A stretch of 37,210 nt of DNA from Micromonospora sp. MH99. GTDB lineage: Bacteria > Actinomycetota > Actinomycetes > Mycobacteriales > Micromonosporaceae. Of this stretch, positions 6,323 to 14,722 are shown piece after piece. The notes under the pieces are model-generated. The model searched no databases. It was not told the origin of the DNA and saw only the letters and a list, made by a program, of their open reading frames with translations. Both the position numbers and the translations under genes were made by a program. Positions within the stretch are counted from its first letter, which is position 1; each line of letters opens with the position of its first letter. Where the stretch lies: NCBI RefSeq assembly GCF_021442385.1, contig NZ_MUZA01000064.1, positions 1 to 37,210 on the forward strand, in the 5' to 3' direction.

Positions 6323-8389
6323 TCAGGCGAGCCCGATGGTGAACTTCTCCCAGGGCCCGAGCCCATAGGTGGGGCTGGACCAGTCGATGTTCCGGTTCGC
6401 GATGAGCGGCTTGCCACCGGCGCTCTCGGCCGTCACGGCCTTGTCATTGACGTACGCACCGAAATGGACCGTTCCGTCGGCGTTGTGGTCGATGACGTAG
6501 AAGACGGTCGAGTCGGTGATCGCCGTGCCACTTGCGAGCAACGGGTTGGCCCCGGCGGCCACGTACTTGTTGTTGACCAGCGCCCGCAGCGCGTAGTACT
6601 GGTATCCGAGGTCGACCAGCTCGTACTTCTCCCATGCACCCGGTGCGGTGGCGCGGGCGATGAGCGGCTTGGTCCCGCCATTCTCCGCGGTGACGAACTT
6701 GCCGTTCGCTGACGCCTTGAGGCTGATCACCGGGTTCGGCGACTCCAGGTCGAACTTCTCCCAGGCACCGATGGTCGTGCCACGGGCGATCAGCGGCTTG
6801 GTGCCTGCGGACTCCGCGGTGACGAACTTGCCGTTGACCTGCGCCTTGAGGCTGACGCTGCCGTCGGTGTTGTTGAGCAGCTGGAACTTCTCCCAGGCCC
6901 CGATGGCCGTGCCACGGGCGATCAGCGGCTTGGTGCCTGCGGACTCCGCGGTGACGAACTTGCCGTTGACCTTCGCCTTCAGGGCGACAAGCCCACTGCC
7001 GGCAGCGACGAGGTCGAACTTCTCCCACGCCCCGAGGACGGCGCCGCGCGCGACAAGCGGCTTGGTGCCAGCGGACTCCGCGGTCACCAGGCTGTCGTTG
7101 GTCCGGGCCCGCAGGCCGACGTCGCTGCGGGTCGTCACCGCCGGTCCGACGTAGAGCAGCCGGTCCAGGGAACCCGTCGTGCCGAGCACGGCCCCCGAGA
7201 TACCGCTGGTCACGATGTAGTCCCGTACCTGGGCCGGGGTCGAGGTGGGGCTGACGGCCAGCCGCAGTGCCGCGGCGCCGGCCACATGTGGCGACGCCAT
7301 GGAGGTGCCGTCGCCGACCACGGATGCGGTAGGGCTGGCGATACCCGCCGAGGTGATGCCCACGCCCGGGGCGAACGTGTCAAGGCACGAACCCCAGTTC
7401 GAGAAGGTCGCGCGCATGTCGACCCGGTCCGTCGCGCCCACCGTGATCGCCGCCGGCAACGCGCTCGGTGAGTAGTTGCAGGCGTCGTCGTAGCTGTTGC
7501 CGGCGGCGACCGCGTAGGTGATTCCGGAGGCGATGGAGGTGGCCACCGCCTGCTCCATGGCCGGGTCACGGCCGACGACGGTCCCGAGACTCATGTTGGC
7601 GACGGCCGGCTTGACGGCGTTGGCCGTCACCCAGTCGATCCCGGCCAGGATCGTCTCGGTGTCACCGCTACCCGAGCAGTCCAGCACCCGTACCGCCACC
7701 AGCTTGACATCCTTGGCGACGCCGTAGGTGCTGCCGCCGAGGGTGCCGGCGACGTGTGTGCCGTGACCCTCGCAGTCCTCGGCGACCGTGTCGTTGTCGA
7801 CGGCGTCGTAGCCGTACGAGGCCCGGGTCCCGAAATCCTGGTGGTCGATCTTGATGCCCGTGTCGATCACATACGCGGTGACGCCGCTCGCCGACGCGGA
7901 AGGGTAGCTGTACGTCTTGTTCAGTGCCGGCGTGACCTGGTCGATCCGGTCCAGACCCCACGACGGCGGGTTGGTCTGCGTACCACTCGCCCGGTAACGC
8001 CGCACCGGCTGGACCGACGCCACGTCCTCGTGTGCCGCCAACCGCTTCGCCTGCGTCGCGCTCAGTTGGGCGGAGTAGCCCCGCAGAGTGCGGGTGAAGA
8101 CCTGCCGGACCGCCCCGCCGTTGTTTCGCGACAGTGCGGTCGCCGCCGCGCGGGTCTGCGCAGGGGTTGCCTTGGTGTCCTTCAACACGACGATGTAGCG
8201 ACCGGGCACGACCGCGTCCGCCTGGTCATTCCGCGAATCGGCCGGGGTACGCGGAGCGGAGGGAAGCTGCGCCCCACCCGGCTCGGCCATCGCCGGCACG
8301 GTGGTGAGGACGGACGTCAAAGTTGTCACTGAGGCGAGCACCAGGCCCACCGCCGCCGTTCGGTATGTCACGCCACGGCTGAAAATCAC
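6323..8389 (-). CDS. Secreted S8 (subtilisin-like) serine protease with fascin-like beta-trefoil repeats
   Basis: An extracellular endopeptidase of 688 residues. An N-terminal signal peptide is visible (about residues 10-35, ending VPAMA). An I9-type propeptide (about 60-133, GRYIVVLK...) is followed by a proteinase K-like catalytic domain with Asp176 (VIDTG), His209 (GHGTHVAG), oxyanion Asn298 (AAGNS) and Ser363 (GTSMASPHVAG). The C-terminus (about 424-688) holds six 36-45 residue repeats with consensus NGKFVTAESAGTKPLIARG and GAWEKF, the pattern of fascin-like actin-crosslinking trefoils, enough for two trefoils. The GTG at 8389 was chosen because GGGGAG precedes it by five to six bases and it gives a clean signal peptide. 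Copies two and three are nearly identical at DNA level. It is convergent with the flotillin gene. Confidence 0.93.
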   Translation of the reverse strand: MIFSRGVTYRTAAVGLVLASVTTLTSVLTTVPAMAEPGGAQLPSAPRTPADSRNDQADAVVPGRYIVVLKDTKATPAQTRAAATALSRNNGGAVRQVFTRTLRGYSAQLSATQAKRLAAHEDVASVQPVRRYRASGTQTNPPSWGLDRIDQVTPALNKTYSYPSASASGVTAYVIDTGIKIDHQDFGTRASYGYDAVDNDTVAEDCEGHGTHVAGTLGGSTYGVAKDVKLVAVRVLDCSGSGDTETILAGIDWVTANAVKPAVANMSLGTVVGRDPAMEQAVATSIASGITYAVAAGNSYDDACNYSPSALPAAITVGATDRVDMRATFSNWGSCLDTFAPGVGITSAGIASPTASVVGDGTSMASPHVAGAAALRLAVSPTSTPAQVRDYIVTSGISGAVLGTTGSLDRLLYVGPAVTTRSDVGLRARTNDSLVTAESAGTKPLVARGAVLGAWEKFDLVAAGSGLVALKAKVNGKFVTAESAGTKPLIARGTAIGAWEKFQLLNNTDGSVSLKAQVNGKFVTAESAGTKPLIARGTTIGAWEKFDLESPNPVISLKASANGKFVTAENGGTKPLIARATAPGAWEKYELVDLGYQYYALRALVNNKYVAAGANPLLASGTAITDSTVFYVIDHNADGTVHFGAYVNDKAVTAESAGGKPLIANRNIDWSSPTYGLGPWEKFTIGLA
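6777..6972 (-). repeat. 132-bp-period internal repeat in the protease gene
   Basis: Bases 6777-6840 and 6909-6972 are identical over 64 bp, with a period of 132 bp (44 codons). They encode the second and third fascin-like repeats. Flanking copies are similar but diverged. Identity well above that of the neighbouring repeats suggests recent duplication or gene conversion. Confidence 0.9.
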
Positions 8390-8579
8390 ATGTACTCCCC
8401 GTAAGCAGACCAGCGCCCACCCACGATGGATCATCGATGAGGCCCGCAATCCTGCGGCGCCTGACGGGCGCTGGTGAATGTTGCACCATCGTCTATGAGC
8501 GCCAATGCTGAGGCTTCATCCGTTCGGTGGACAACATTGGATATTCACCCGGCCCGCCGTCTCCGGAGTCCTTACCGGA

Positions 8580-10037
8580 CTACCGAATACCCTGTTCGTT
8601 GGCCCAGCGCAGCAGCTCCGCCTCGGCGGCGTCGCGGTCCAGCGGACCGTGCTCCAGACGCTGTTCCTTGAGGTGCTTCCAGGCCCGCCCCACGACCGGC
8701 CCCGGCGGTACGCCGAGCAGCTCCATGATCGCGTTGCCGTCCAGGTCGGGACGCACCCGGGCCAGGTCCTCCTCGGCGGCGATCCGGGCGATCCGGTCCT
8801 CCAACGCGTCGTAGTCGGCGGCGAGCTGCGCGGCCTTACGACGGTTGCGGGTGGTGCAGTCCGAGCGGGTCAGCTTGTGCAGCCGGGGCAGCAGGTCACC
8901 GGCGTCGGCGACGTAGCGGCGCACCGCCGAGTCGGTCCACTCGCCCCGCCCGTACCCATAGAAACGCAGGTGCAGCGCGACAAGCGCGGTCACCTTCGCG
9001 GTGATCTCCTTGGGGTAGCGCAGGGCCTTCATCCGGGCCTTGGTCAGCCGCGCGCCCACCACCTCGTGGTGGTGGAAGCTGACCCGACCGTCGGACCCGA
9101 CGGCCTTGGTGGCCGGCTTGCCCACGTCGTGCATGAGGGCGGCCATCCGCAGGATGAAGTCGCAGCCCTCCTCCTCGAAGGAGACCGCGTTCTCGACGAC
9201 CGTCAGCGTGTGCTCGTAGACGTCCTTGTGCTGGGCGTGCTCGTCGATCTCCAGCTTCAGGCCCGTCAGTTCCGGCAGGAACCGCTCGGCCAGCCCGGTG
9301 TCGACAAGCAGCCGCAGCCCGGTGATCGGGTCGGCGCCGCAGAGCAGCTTGGTGAACTCGTCCCGCACCCGCTCGGCGGTGATCCGGTCCAGGTCGGCGG
9401 CCATCCCGGTCATCGCCGCGTGCACGTCCGGGTGGACGGCGAAGCGCAGTTGGGCGGCGAACCGGGCCGCGCGCAGCATCCGCAGGGGGTCGTCGCCGAA
9501 CGACTCACGCGGGGTGCTCGGCGTACGGATGACCTTGGCCGAGAGGTCGTCCAGCCCGCCGTGCGGGTCGGTGAAGCGGTGCTCCGGCAGGCTGACGGCC
9601 ATCGCGTTGATGGTGAAGTCACGCCGCTTCAGGTCCTCGTCGAGGCTGGTGCCGTACACCACCACCGGGTTGCGGCTGACCTGGTCGTACGACTCGGCGC
9701 GGAAGGTGGTGATCTCCAGCCGGAGGCCGTCGCGCTGAGCGCCGATGGTGCCGAACTCCCGACCGGTCTCCCAGATCGACTCGGCCCAGCCCTTGATGAT
9801 CCGCAACGTCTCGTCGGGGTGGGCGTCGGTGCAGAAGTCCAGGTCGTCGCCGAGCCGGCCGAGCAGGGCGTCGCGGACCGAACCGCCCACCAGGTGCAGC
9901 TCGTGACCAGCGCGAACGAAGCGGCGGCCCAACTCGTCGGCGACCGGCGAGACCCGGAGTAGTTCGGCGACGGCGTTGCGCTGCGCGGCGGTGAGTTCGC
10001 GGCGGTCGGCGGCGTGTGGAGCGGAGGCTTCGGACAT
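8580..10037 (-). CDS. pcnA: CCA tRNA nucleotidyltransferase with HD domain
   Basis: Adds or repairs the 3' CCA end of tRNAs; class II nucleotidyltransferase-fold enzyme of 485 residues, like M. tuberculosis Rv3907c. The head domain has HLVGGSVRDALLGR and the metal-binding DLDFCTDAHP (about residues 49-75). Then come the RRDFTINAMA motif (about 137-146) and the GDDPLRMLRAARFAAQL motif (about 181-197). A C-terminal HD phosphohydrolase domain contains RMAALMHDVGKP (about 296-307) and a second histidine cluster, SFHHHEVVG. The ATG at 10037 gives the expected N-terminus. The gene is divergent from murJ with only 126 bp between them. Confidence 0.95.
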   Translation of the reverse strand: MSEASAPHAADRRELTAAQRNAVAELLRVSPVADELGRRFVRAGHELHLVGGSVRDALLGRLGDDLDFCTDAHPDETLRIIKGWAESIWETGREFGTIGAQRDGLRLEITTFRAESYDQVSRNPVVVYGTSLDEDLKRRDFTINAMAVSLPEHRFTDPHGGLDDLSAKVIRTPSTPRESFGDDPLRMLRAARFAAQLRFAVHPDVHAAMTGMAADLDRITAERVRDEFTKLLCGADPITGLRLLVDTGLAERFLPELTGLKLEIDEHAQHKDVYEHTLTVVENAVSFEEEGCDFILRMAALMHDVGKPATKAVGSDGRVSFHHHEVVGARLTKARMKALRYPKEITAKVTALVALHLRFYGYGRGEWTDSAVRRYVADAGDLLPRLHKLTRSDCTTRNRRKAAQLAADYDALEDRIARIAAEEDLARVRPDLDGNAIMELLGVPPGPVVGRAWKHLKEQRLEHGPLDRDAAEAELLRWANEQGIR

Positions 10038-10163
10038 GGGATCGCCAGCTTATCGGGCCGGGGTGTGATCCGATCCGCCGGGCGCGGGTAACGGGCAGGG
10101 GTTGACTATGGTCTGTGACGTGCGGGTCGGCGCCCGGCTCGACGTACCCCTGGGAGGCTGGAG

Positions 10164-11921
10164 ATGAGCGGCGGGCTCTACCGCAGCGCGAACGCCGCGC
10201 GGGACGGCGGTGCGGGAGCCAACGTCCGCCCCTCCGACGGCGCCACGTTCATTTCGGCCGAACCACTGAACCAGCCGGCCATGGAGTCGACCGCCCCGCC
10301 GCAGGAGCAGGTGGGCGAGGCGAGCGCGGCGGCCAACAGCGCGGTGATGGCGGTCGGCAGCCTGGTCAGCCGGGGTACGGGCTTCCTGCGCACGCTCGCG
10401 TTGACCGCCGCGCTGGGCGGCGCGCTGGTCGGTGACGCCTACACGACCGCCCAGATCCTGCCCGGGATGGTGTACGAGTTCCTGCTCGGCGGCATCCTCA
10501 CCAGTGTCCTGATCCCGGTGCTGGTGCGCCGGCGCAAGGTCGACAGCGACGGCGGCCAGGCGTACGCCCAGCGGTTGCTCACCCTCGCGGTGCTGGCCCT
10601 GGCCGCGGCGGCGCTGGTGGCGGTGGCCTTCGCCTCCGTGCTGACCTCTCTCTACGCCAGTAAGAAGACCGGAGCCGACTTCCGGGATCTGGTCACGGCG
10701 CTGTCCTACCTGATGTTGCCGATGATCTTCTTCACCGGCCTCAGCGCGCTGATCAGCGCGGTACTCAACACCCGGGGGCACTTCGCCGCCCCGATGTGGG
10801 CGCCGATCCTGAACAACATCGTGGTGATCGCCACGGCGGGCCTCTACATCGCGATCTTCGGCGCGACGATCGTCAAGCCGGACGAGATGACCACCGGCCG
10901 GATCCTGCTGATCGGCGGCGGCACCCTGCTCGGTGTCGCCATCCAGGCCGCCGGGCTGCTGCCGGCCCTGCGCAAGGTCGGTTTCCGCTGGAAGCTCCGG
11001 TTCGACTTCCGCACCCTCGGGCTGCGTGAGCTGGGCCGCCTCGGCGGCTGGATGTTCTGCTACGTCGCGGTCAGCCAGGTCGGCCTGATCGTGCTGTTCA
11101 ACCTGCTGAACCGGGCCGGTAAGGAGAACGCCGCCGGCCCACTGATCTACAACAACGTGTTCCTGCTGCTGATGATGGCGCACGGGATCATCGCCGTCTC
11201 GATCATCACGGCGCTGATGCCCCGGATGAGCGCGGCGGCGGCCGACGGCCGGTACGCCGACGTCGCCGCCGACCTGTCCCGCGGCACCCGAACCGTCTCG
11301 GCGGTGCTCGCCCCGATCGCGGTCTGCTACGCGGTGCTGGCCACCCCGCTGGCCGTGACGCTGTTCCGCTACGGCGCGTTCACCGACGAGAACGCCGCCG
11401 ACACCTCACTGGTGCTGCTGCTCGCGGCGCTGGCGCTGGTGCCGTTCGCGATCAGTCAGCTCTTCACCTTCGCCTTCTACGCCCTGCCGGACACCCGCAC
11501 CCCGGCGTTGATCAACATTCCGGTGGTGGCGCTGCGGATCGGGGTGCAGGTGGTGCTCTACGTCGCCTTCGCCGCACACTTCGCGGCGGCCGGGATGATG
11601 ATCGGTAACGCCGTGTCCTACCTGGCGGCGGCGTTCGCCTCCGCCTGGCTGCTGCGGCCCCGGGTCGGCCGGATCGGGATGGGCGCCATCCTGCGTACCC
11701 TCGGCCGGGTCGTCGTGGCCGCGTTGGGCTCCGCCCTGGTCGGCCTGCTGGTGGTGAACCTGCTGCCCGGGGGCGACACGCCGAGCTGGATGCAGGCCGT
11801 GGTCCAACTCGTCATCGGTGGCGCGGTCATCGGCGGGACGTACCTCGGTCTCGCCACGGTGCTGCGGATCGGGGAGATCACCGAGGTCGTCGGCATGGTC
11901 CGCCGCCGCCTCGGTCGCTGA
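10164..11921 (+). CDS. murJ: MurJ lipid II flippase
   Basis: Flips lipid-linked peptidoglycan precursor across the cytoplasmic membrane. The 585-residue protein begins with about 55 hydrophilic residues, then has about 14 hydrophobic segments of the MVF/MurJ fold. These start at ANSAVMAVGSLVSRGTGFLR and include EFLLGGILTSVLIPVL, which holds the conserved second-helix region. The ATG at 10164 has GGAGG six bases upstream. In M. tuberculosis the homologue Rv3910 (MviN) is fused to a pseudokinase and an extracellular domain; here those parts form the separate gene at 12418. The downstream gap of about 500 bp argues against simple translational coupling between the two. Confidence 0.95.
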   Translation: MSGGLYRSANAARDGGAGANVRPSDGATFISAEPLNQPAMESTAPPQEQVGEASAAANSAVMAVGSLVSRGTGFLRTLALTAALGGALVGDAYTTAQILPGMVYEFLLGGILTSVLIPVLVRRRKVDSDGGQAYAQRLLTLAVLALAAAALVAVAFASVLTSLYASKKTGADFRDLVTALSYLMLPMIFFTGLSALISAVLNTRGHFAAPMWAPILNNIVVIATAGLYIAIFGATIVKPDEMTTGRILLIGGGTLLGVAIQAAGLLPALRKVGFRWKLRFDFRTLGLRELGRLGGWMFCYVAVSQVGLIVLFNLLNRAGKENAAGPLIYNNVFLLLMMAHGIIAVSIITALMPRMSAAAADGRYADVAADLSRGTRTVSAVLAPIAVCYAVLATPLAVTLFRYGAFTDENAADTSLVLLLAALALVPFAISQLFTFAFYALPDTRTPALINIPVVALRIGVQVVLYVAFAAHFAAAGMMIGNAVSYLAAAFASAWLLRPRVGRIGMGAILRTLGRVVVAALGSALVGLLVVNLLPGGDTPSWMQAVVQLVIGGAVIGGTYLGLATVLRIGEITEVVGMVRRRLGR

Positions 11922-11994
11922 CCGCAGGGAAACGGGCACGGAAAGTCGTAGCCACACGGAACGTGACCACGGATCACCAGGCTGGGGACGCACC

Positions 11995-12046
11995 TGTGGA
12001 TAACTCCGCGATTCGCCGGTCAGCAACCGGATCGGCCTGTGGATAA
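11995..12046. promoter_or_regulatory. Pair of perfect DnaA boxes outside oriC
   Basis: Two copies of TGTGGATAA (reverse complement TTATCCACA) at 11995-12003 and 12038-12046, same orientation, 43 bp apart start to start. Both match the E. coli consensus exactly. They lie 21 kb from oriC, just after murJ. A DnaA-binding role is inferred from the sequence only. Confidence 0.6.
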
Positions 12047-12137
12047 CCAGCCGTACGGCTGAGCGTGGTCGCCCGATCGGCGGGAACAGGCGGTTGGCGG
12101 AGGGCACCACGCCAGGTCCAGCCCCAACGTCGGTCAC

Positions 12138-12166
12138 TTGCGGTGAAGCCGTAGATTGGCTAGTAC
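12138..12166 (+). promoter_or_regulatory. Possible housekeeping promoter for the pseudokinase-sigM region
   Basis: TTGCGG at 12138-12143 and TAGTAC at 12161-12166 are separated by 17 bases, the classic -35/-10 spacing. It lies about 250 bp upstream of the pseudokinase start. Sequence match only. Confidence 0.35.
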
Positions 12167-12417
12167 ATGTGCCAGCAACGTGGCTGACAACGGTCGTAAC
12201 CGGACGACTTCCCCGACTCCCGGCACCCCGCCGGGTACGGCAAGAAGATGACATGTCGGGGAGACGGGCAACCCGGGTAAGGTCGCTCTCGACGGGTACG
12301 GCAGGCGCCGACGCTGCGCGTCGACACCGGTTGGCCGGTTCCTTCGACGGCAGAGCGGGAAGCCACATGCCCAGCAGTGCGGGTCCATCGATCGACACGA
12401 TCACCGAGGGAGGACGG

Positions 12418-13974
12418 GTGACCCAGGTCGGCGAGGGTCAGGAGGCGGACGAGAGCGCTCCTCCGGTCATGACCTTCGGTGCTCCCACGGCCGGTGAAAT
12501 TCTCGCCGAGCGTTACGAGCTGGTCGAGCACATCAACAACGACAGCGCGGGTCGGCTGGTCTGGCGCGGGGTCGACGTCATCCTGCGCCGCCCCGTCGCG
12601 GTGGTGCTGCGCTACCCGGGTGGCGACTCCGCCACCGAGATGCTCCAGGCCGCCGTCGCGGCGAGCCGGGTCATCCACCCCAACCTGGTCGGCGTCTACG
12701 ACGCCATCGACGAGGCCGAGCGGGCGTACGTGGTCCGTGAGTGGGTGGACGGTCAGTCGTTGCGCGACCTGGCCGCCGAGGGTCCGTTGGACCCGGCACG
12801 GGCCACCGCGATCGGCAACGCCGTCGCCAGCGCGCTCGCCGCGGTGCACGCCACCGGAATGGTGCACGGCAACGTCCACCCCGGCACCGTCATGATCAGC
12901 GACGAGGGTCGCGTGGTCCTGGCCGACGCGCGCACCGACGGCGACGACAGCCAGGAGAGTGACATCCGGGCGGTCGGCGGCGTCCTCTACTTCGCACTGA
13001 CCGGTCACTGGCCGCACGCCGAGGCACCGCTGCGCGGCGCCACCGCCGGCCATGGTCGGGCCGCCATCCCGGACGCGGTCCGGGATGCCGGGGGCACCCT
13101 CGCGGCACCCCGCCAGGTTCGGGCCGGGGTGCCCGCGTACCTGGACGACCTGACCATGGATCTGCTCGACGCCGAGATCGCGCCGCCGTCGTCCGACGTG
13201 CTGGCGGCCGAGTTGGCCCGGCTGGACGTGCCCACCGAGGAGGAGCACTACCTCGACAGCGGTGGGCCGCTGCGCTTCGCCGCCGACACCGAGGACGAGC
13301 CGTCGCCGCTGGCCGCGGCCGGTGGTCGCAAGGTCGCCATCGGCATCGCCGGCCTGCTGGCGGTCGCCCTGGTCGGTCTGCTCATCGGGATCAGCGCGCT
13401 CGGCGGCGACGACAAGGACCCGCAGAACACCGCCGGGCCCACGCCCACCGCCAGCGCTCCGGCCGGCGACGCCACCCCGGCGGCCGCCACGGTCCGCAAC
13501 CTCGGCGTGCAGGGCATCCGGATCATCGACCCGGACAGCAGCAAGCGCGACGAACTCGGCGGCGCCGACAAGATCATCGACGGTGACAACGACAAGGGTT
13601 GGGAGACCGACCGCTACCCGAACGCCACGTACGGGAACCTCAAGGCCGGCATGGGTGTCTGGCTGGACCTGGGCTCGCCGCACACGGTGAAGTCGGTGCA
13701 GGCCGTGCTCTCCGGTCGGGGCGCCACCGCGAAGCTGCTCGCCGGCACGACCGGCTACCCGTCGACCTCCGGCGGCGACAAGCAGATGGTGGCGAACTAC
13801 AAGACCGAGATCGGTGTCCTGAAGGAGCACGACGGCACCACGATGACCTTCAACGGCTTCAACGCCGACCAGAAGTACCGCTACCTGCTGCTCTGGTTCA
13901 CCGAGCTGCCGGCCATCGGCGACGAGGACGGCTTCCGGCTCGGCGTGCAGGAGATTACGGTCCAGGGTTCGTGA
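12418..13974 (+). CDS. Membrane pseudokinase with discoidin-like extracellular domain (MviN-companion protein)
   Basis: A 518-residue Ser/Thr-kinase-like protein that has lost catalysis. The kinase fold (about residues 28-270) starts LAERYELVEHINNDSAGR. The VAIK lysine is replaced (PVAVVLRY, Val63), the HRD motif reads HGN (150-152) and DFG reads DAR (170-172). One transmembrane helix (about 305-328) is followed by a Pro/Ala/Thr linker. An extracellular domain (about 350-518), with WETDRYPNATY and GVWLDLGSPHTVKSVQAVLS, resembles galactose-binding/F5-8C domains. This is the same domain order as the C-terminal part of M. tuberculosis MviN, whose phosphorylated pseudokinase recruits FhaA to restrain MurJ. 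A similar scaffold role is likely. GTG 12418 has GAGGGAGG upstream; ATG 12367 is an alternative. Confidence 0.85.
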   Translation: MTQVGEGQEADESAPPVMTFGAPTAGEILAERYELVEHINNDSAGRLVWRGVDVILRRPVAVVLRYPGGDSATEMLQAAVAASRVIHPNLVGVYDAIDEAERAYVVREWVDGQSLRDLAAEGPLDPARATAIGNAVASALAAVHATGMVHGNVHPGTVMISDEGRVVLADARTDGDDSQESDIRAVGGVLYFALTGHWPHAEAPLRGATAGHGRAAIPDAVRDAGGTLAAPRQVRAGVPAYLDDLTMDLLDAEIAPPSSDVLAAELARLDVPTEEEHYLDSGGPLRFAADTEDEPSPLAAAGGRKVAIGIAGLLAVALVGLLIGISALGGDDKDPQNTAGPTPTASAPAGDATPAAATVRNLGVQGIRIIDPDSSKRDELGGADKIIDGDNDKGWETDRYPNATYGNLKAGMGVWLDLGSPHTVKSVQAVLSGRGATAKLLAGTTGYPSTSGGDKQMVANYKTEIGVLKEHDGTTMTFNGFNADQKYRYLLLWFTELPAIGDEDGFRLGVQEITVQGS

Positions 13975-14011
13975 TCCGGCCAGCACGACCCGGGCACCGC
14001 ATCCGCTGGAC

Positions 14012-14722
14012 GTGGTGATGGACGGGCGCGACGCGGCAACGGACCTCGAGCTGCTGCGCGCCCACGTCGCCGGTGACCGGGACGCCTTCGCGGTGCTGTT
14101 CCACAGGCACCGCGACCGGCTCTGGGCGGTGGCCCTGCGGACGCTCGGCGATCGCGAGGAGGCCGCCGACGCCCTCCAGGACGCCCTGCTGTCGGCCCAC
14201 CGGGCGGCTGGCCGTTTCCGTGGCGACTCCGCAGTCACCACGTGGCTGCACCGCATTGTGGTGAACGCCTGCCTGGACCGGATCCGACGCCGGCAGGCGC
14301 ACCCCACCGTGCCACTACCCGACGGCAACCGGTCCGGCGACGGATCGGGCACCGGCGGTGTCGAGCCGGCCGCGCCCGCACAGGACCACGACACGGCGCT
14401 TGTCGTCCGCGCCGCGCTCGCCGCGCTGCCGGTCGAGCAGCGGGCCGCCCTGGTGCTGGTGGACGTGCAGGGTTACCCGGTGGCCGAGGTGGCCCGCATC
14501 CTCGGTGTCGCCGAGGGGACTGTGAAGAGCCGCTGCGCGCGGGGCCGGGCACGGTTGGCGGTGCTGCTCGGGCACCTGCGGCCGGCGACGCCGTCGCAGC
14601 CGGCCCCGGCCGGACGGAACGCGGACGTGCCCGGCGTCACGCCGGGGAACCCGCGCCCGGCCGAGGGCGTCGGATCAGGGTCGGTTCGGTACCGGCAGGA
14701 CGCCAACCAGGAGGACGCGTGA
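14012..14722 (+). CDS. sigM: ECF-type RNA polymerase sigma factor SigM
   Basis: A 236-residue extracytoplasmic-function sigma factor. Region 2 (about residues 20-90) includes AFAVLFHRHRDRLWAVALRT, DREEAADALQDALLSAHR and TTWLHRIVVNACLDRIRRRQ. Region 4 (about 128-185) includes LAALPVEQRAALVLVDVQGY and a helix-turn-helix, VAEVARILGVAEGTVKSRCA. An unconserved Pro-rich tail follows. Position between the pseudokinase and trxBA equals that of M. tuberculosis sigM (Rv3911). Start codons GTG 14012, GTG 14015 and ATG 14018 are adjacent and in frame; the choice among them is uncertain. Its stop overlaps the anti-sigma start by four bases. Confidence 0.92.
   Translation: MVMDGRDAATDLELLRAHVAGDRDAFAVLFHRHRDRLWAVALRTLGDREEAADALQDALLSAHRAAGRFRGDSAVTTWLHRIVVNACLDRIRRRQAHPTVPLPDGNRSGDGSGTGGVEPAAPAQDHDTALVVRAALAALPVEQRAALVLVDVQGYPVAEVARILGVAEGTVKSRCARGRARLAVLLGHLRPATPSQPAPAGRNADVPGVTPGNPRPAEGVGSGSVRYRQDANQEDA

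Larger units (their letters stand above)
11922..12417 (+). other. Non-coding interval between murJ and the pseudokinase gene
   Basis: About 500 bp without a convincing gene. It holds two perfect DnaA boxes (11995-12003 and 12038-12046) and a plausible promoter around 12138-12166. An open frame extends leftward from the pseudokinase to 12094, but its first hundred codons read as atypical protein and I do not take it as coding. An in-frame ATG at 12367 with a weak GGGAAG is an alternative start for the downstream gene. Confidence 0.6.

Noticed and set aside
8477..8538. Inverted AATGTTG/CAACATT pair upstream of the protease gene
   Set aside because: Seven-base arms 48 bp apart are too weak to call an operator without comparison to relatives.
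12160..14394. 744-codon minus-strand frame opposite the pseudokinase gene
   Set aside because: Shadow; no domain in its translation, while the plus strand has motif-level support.
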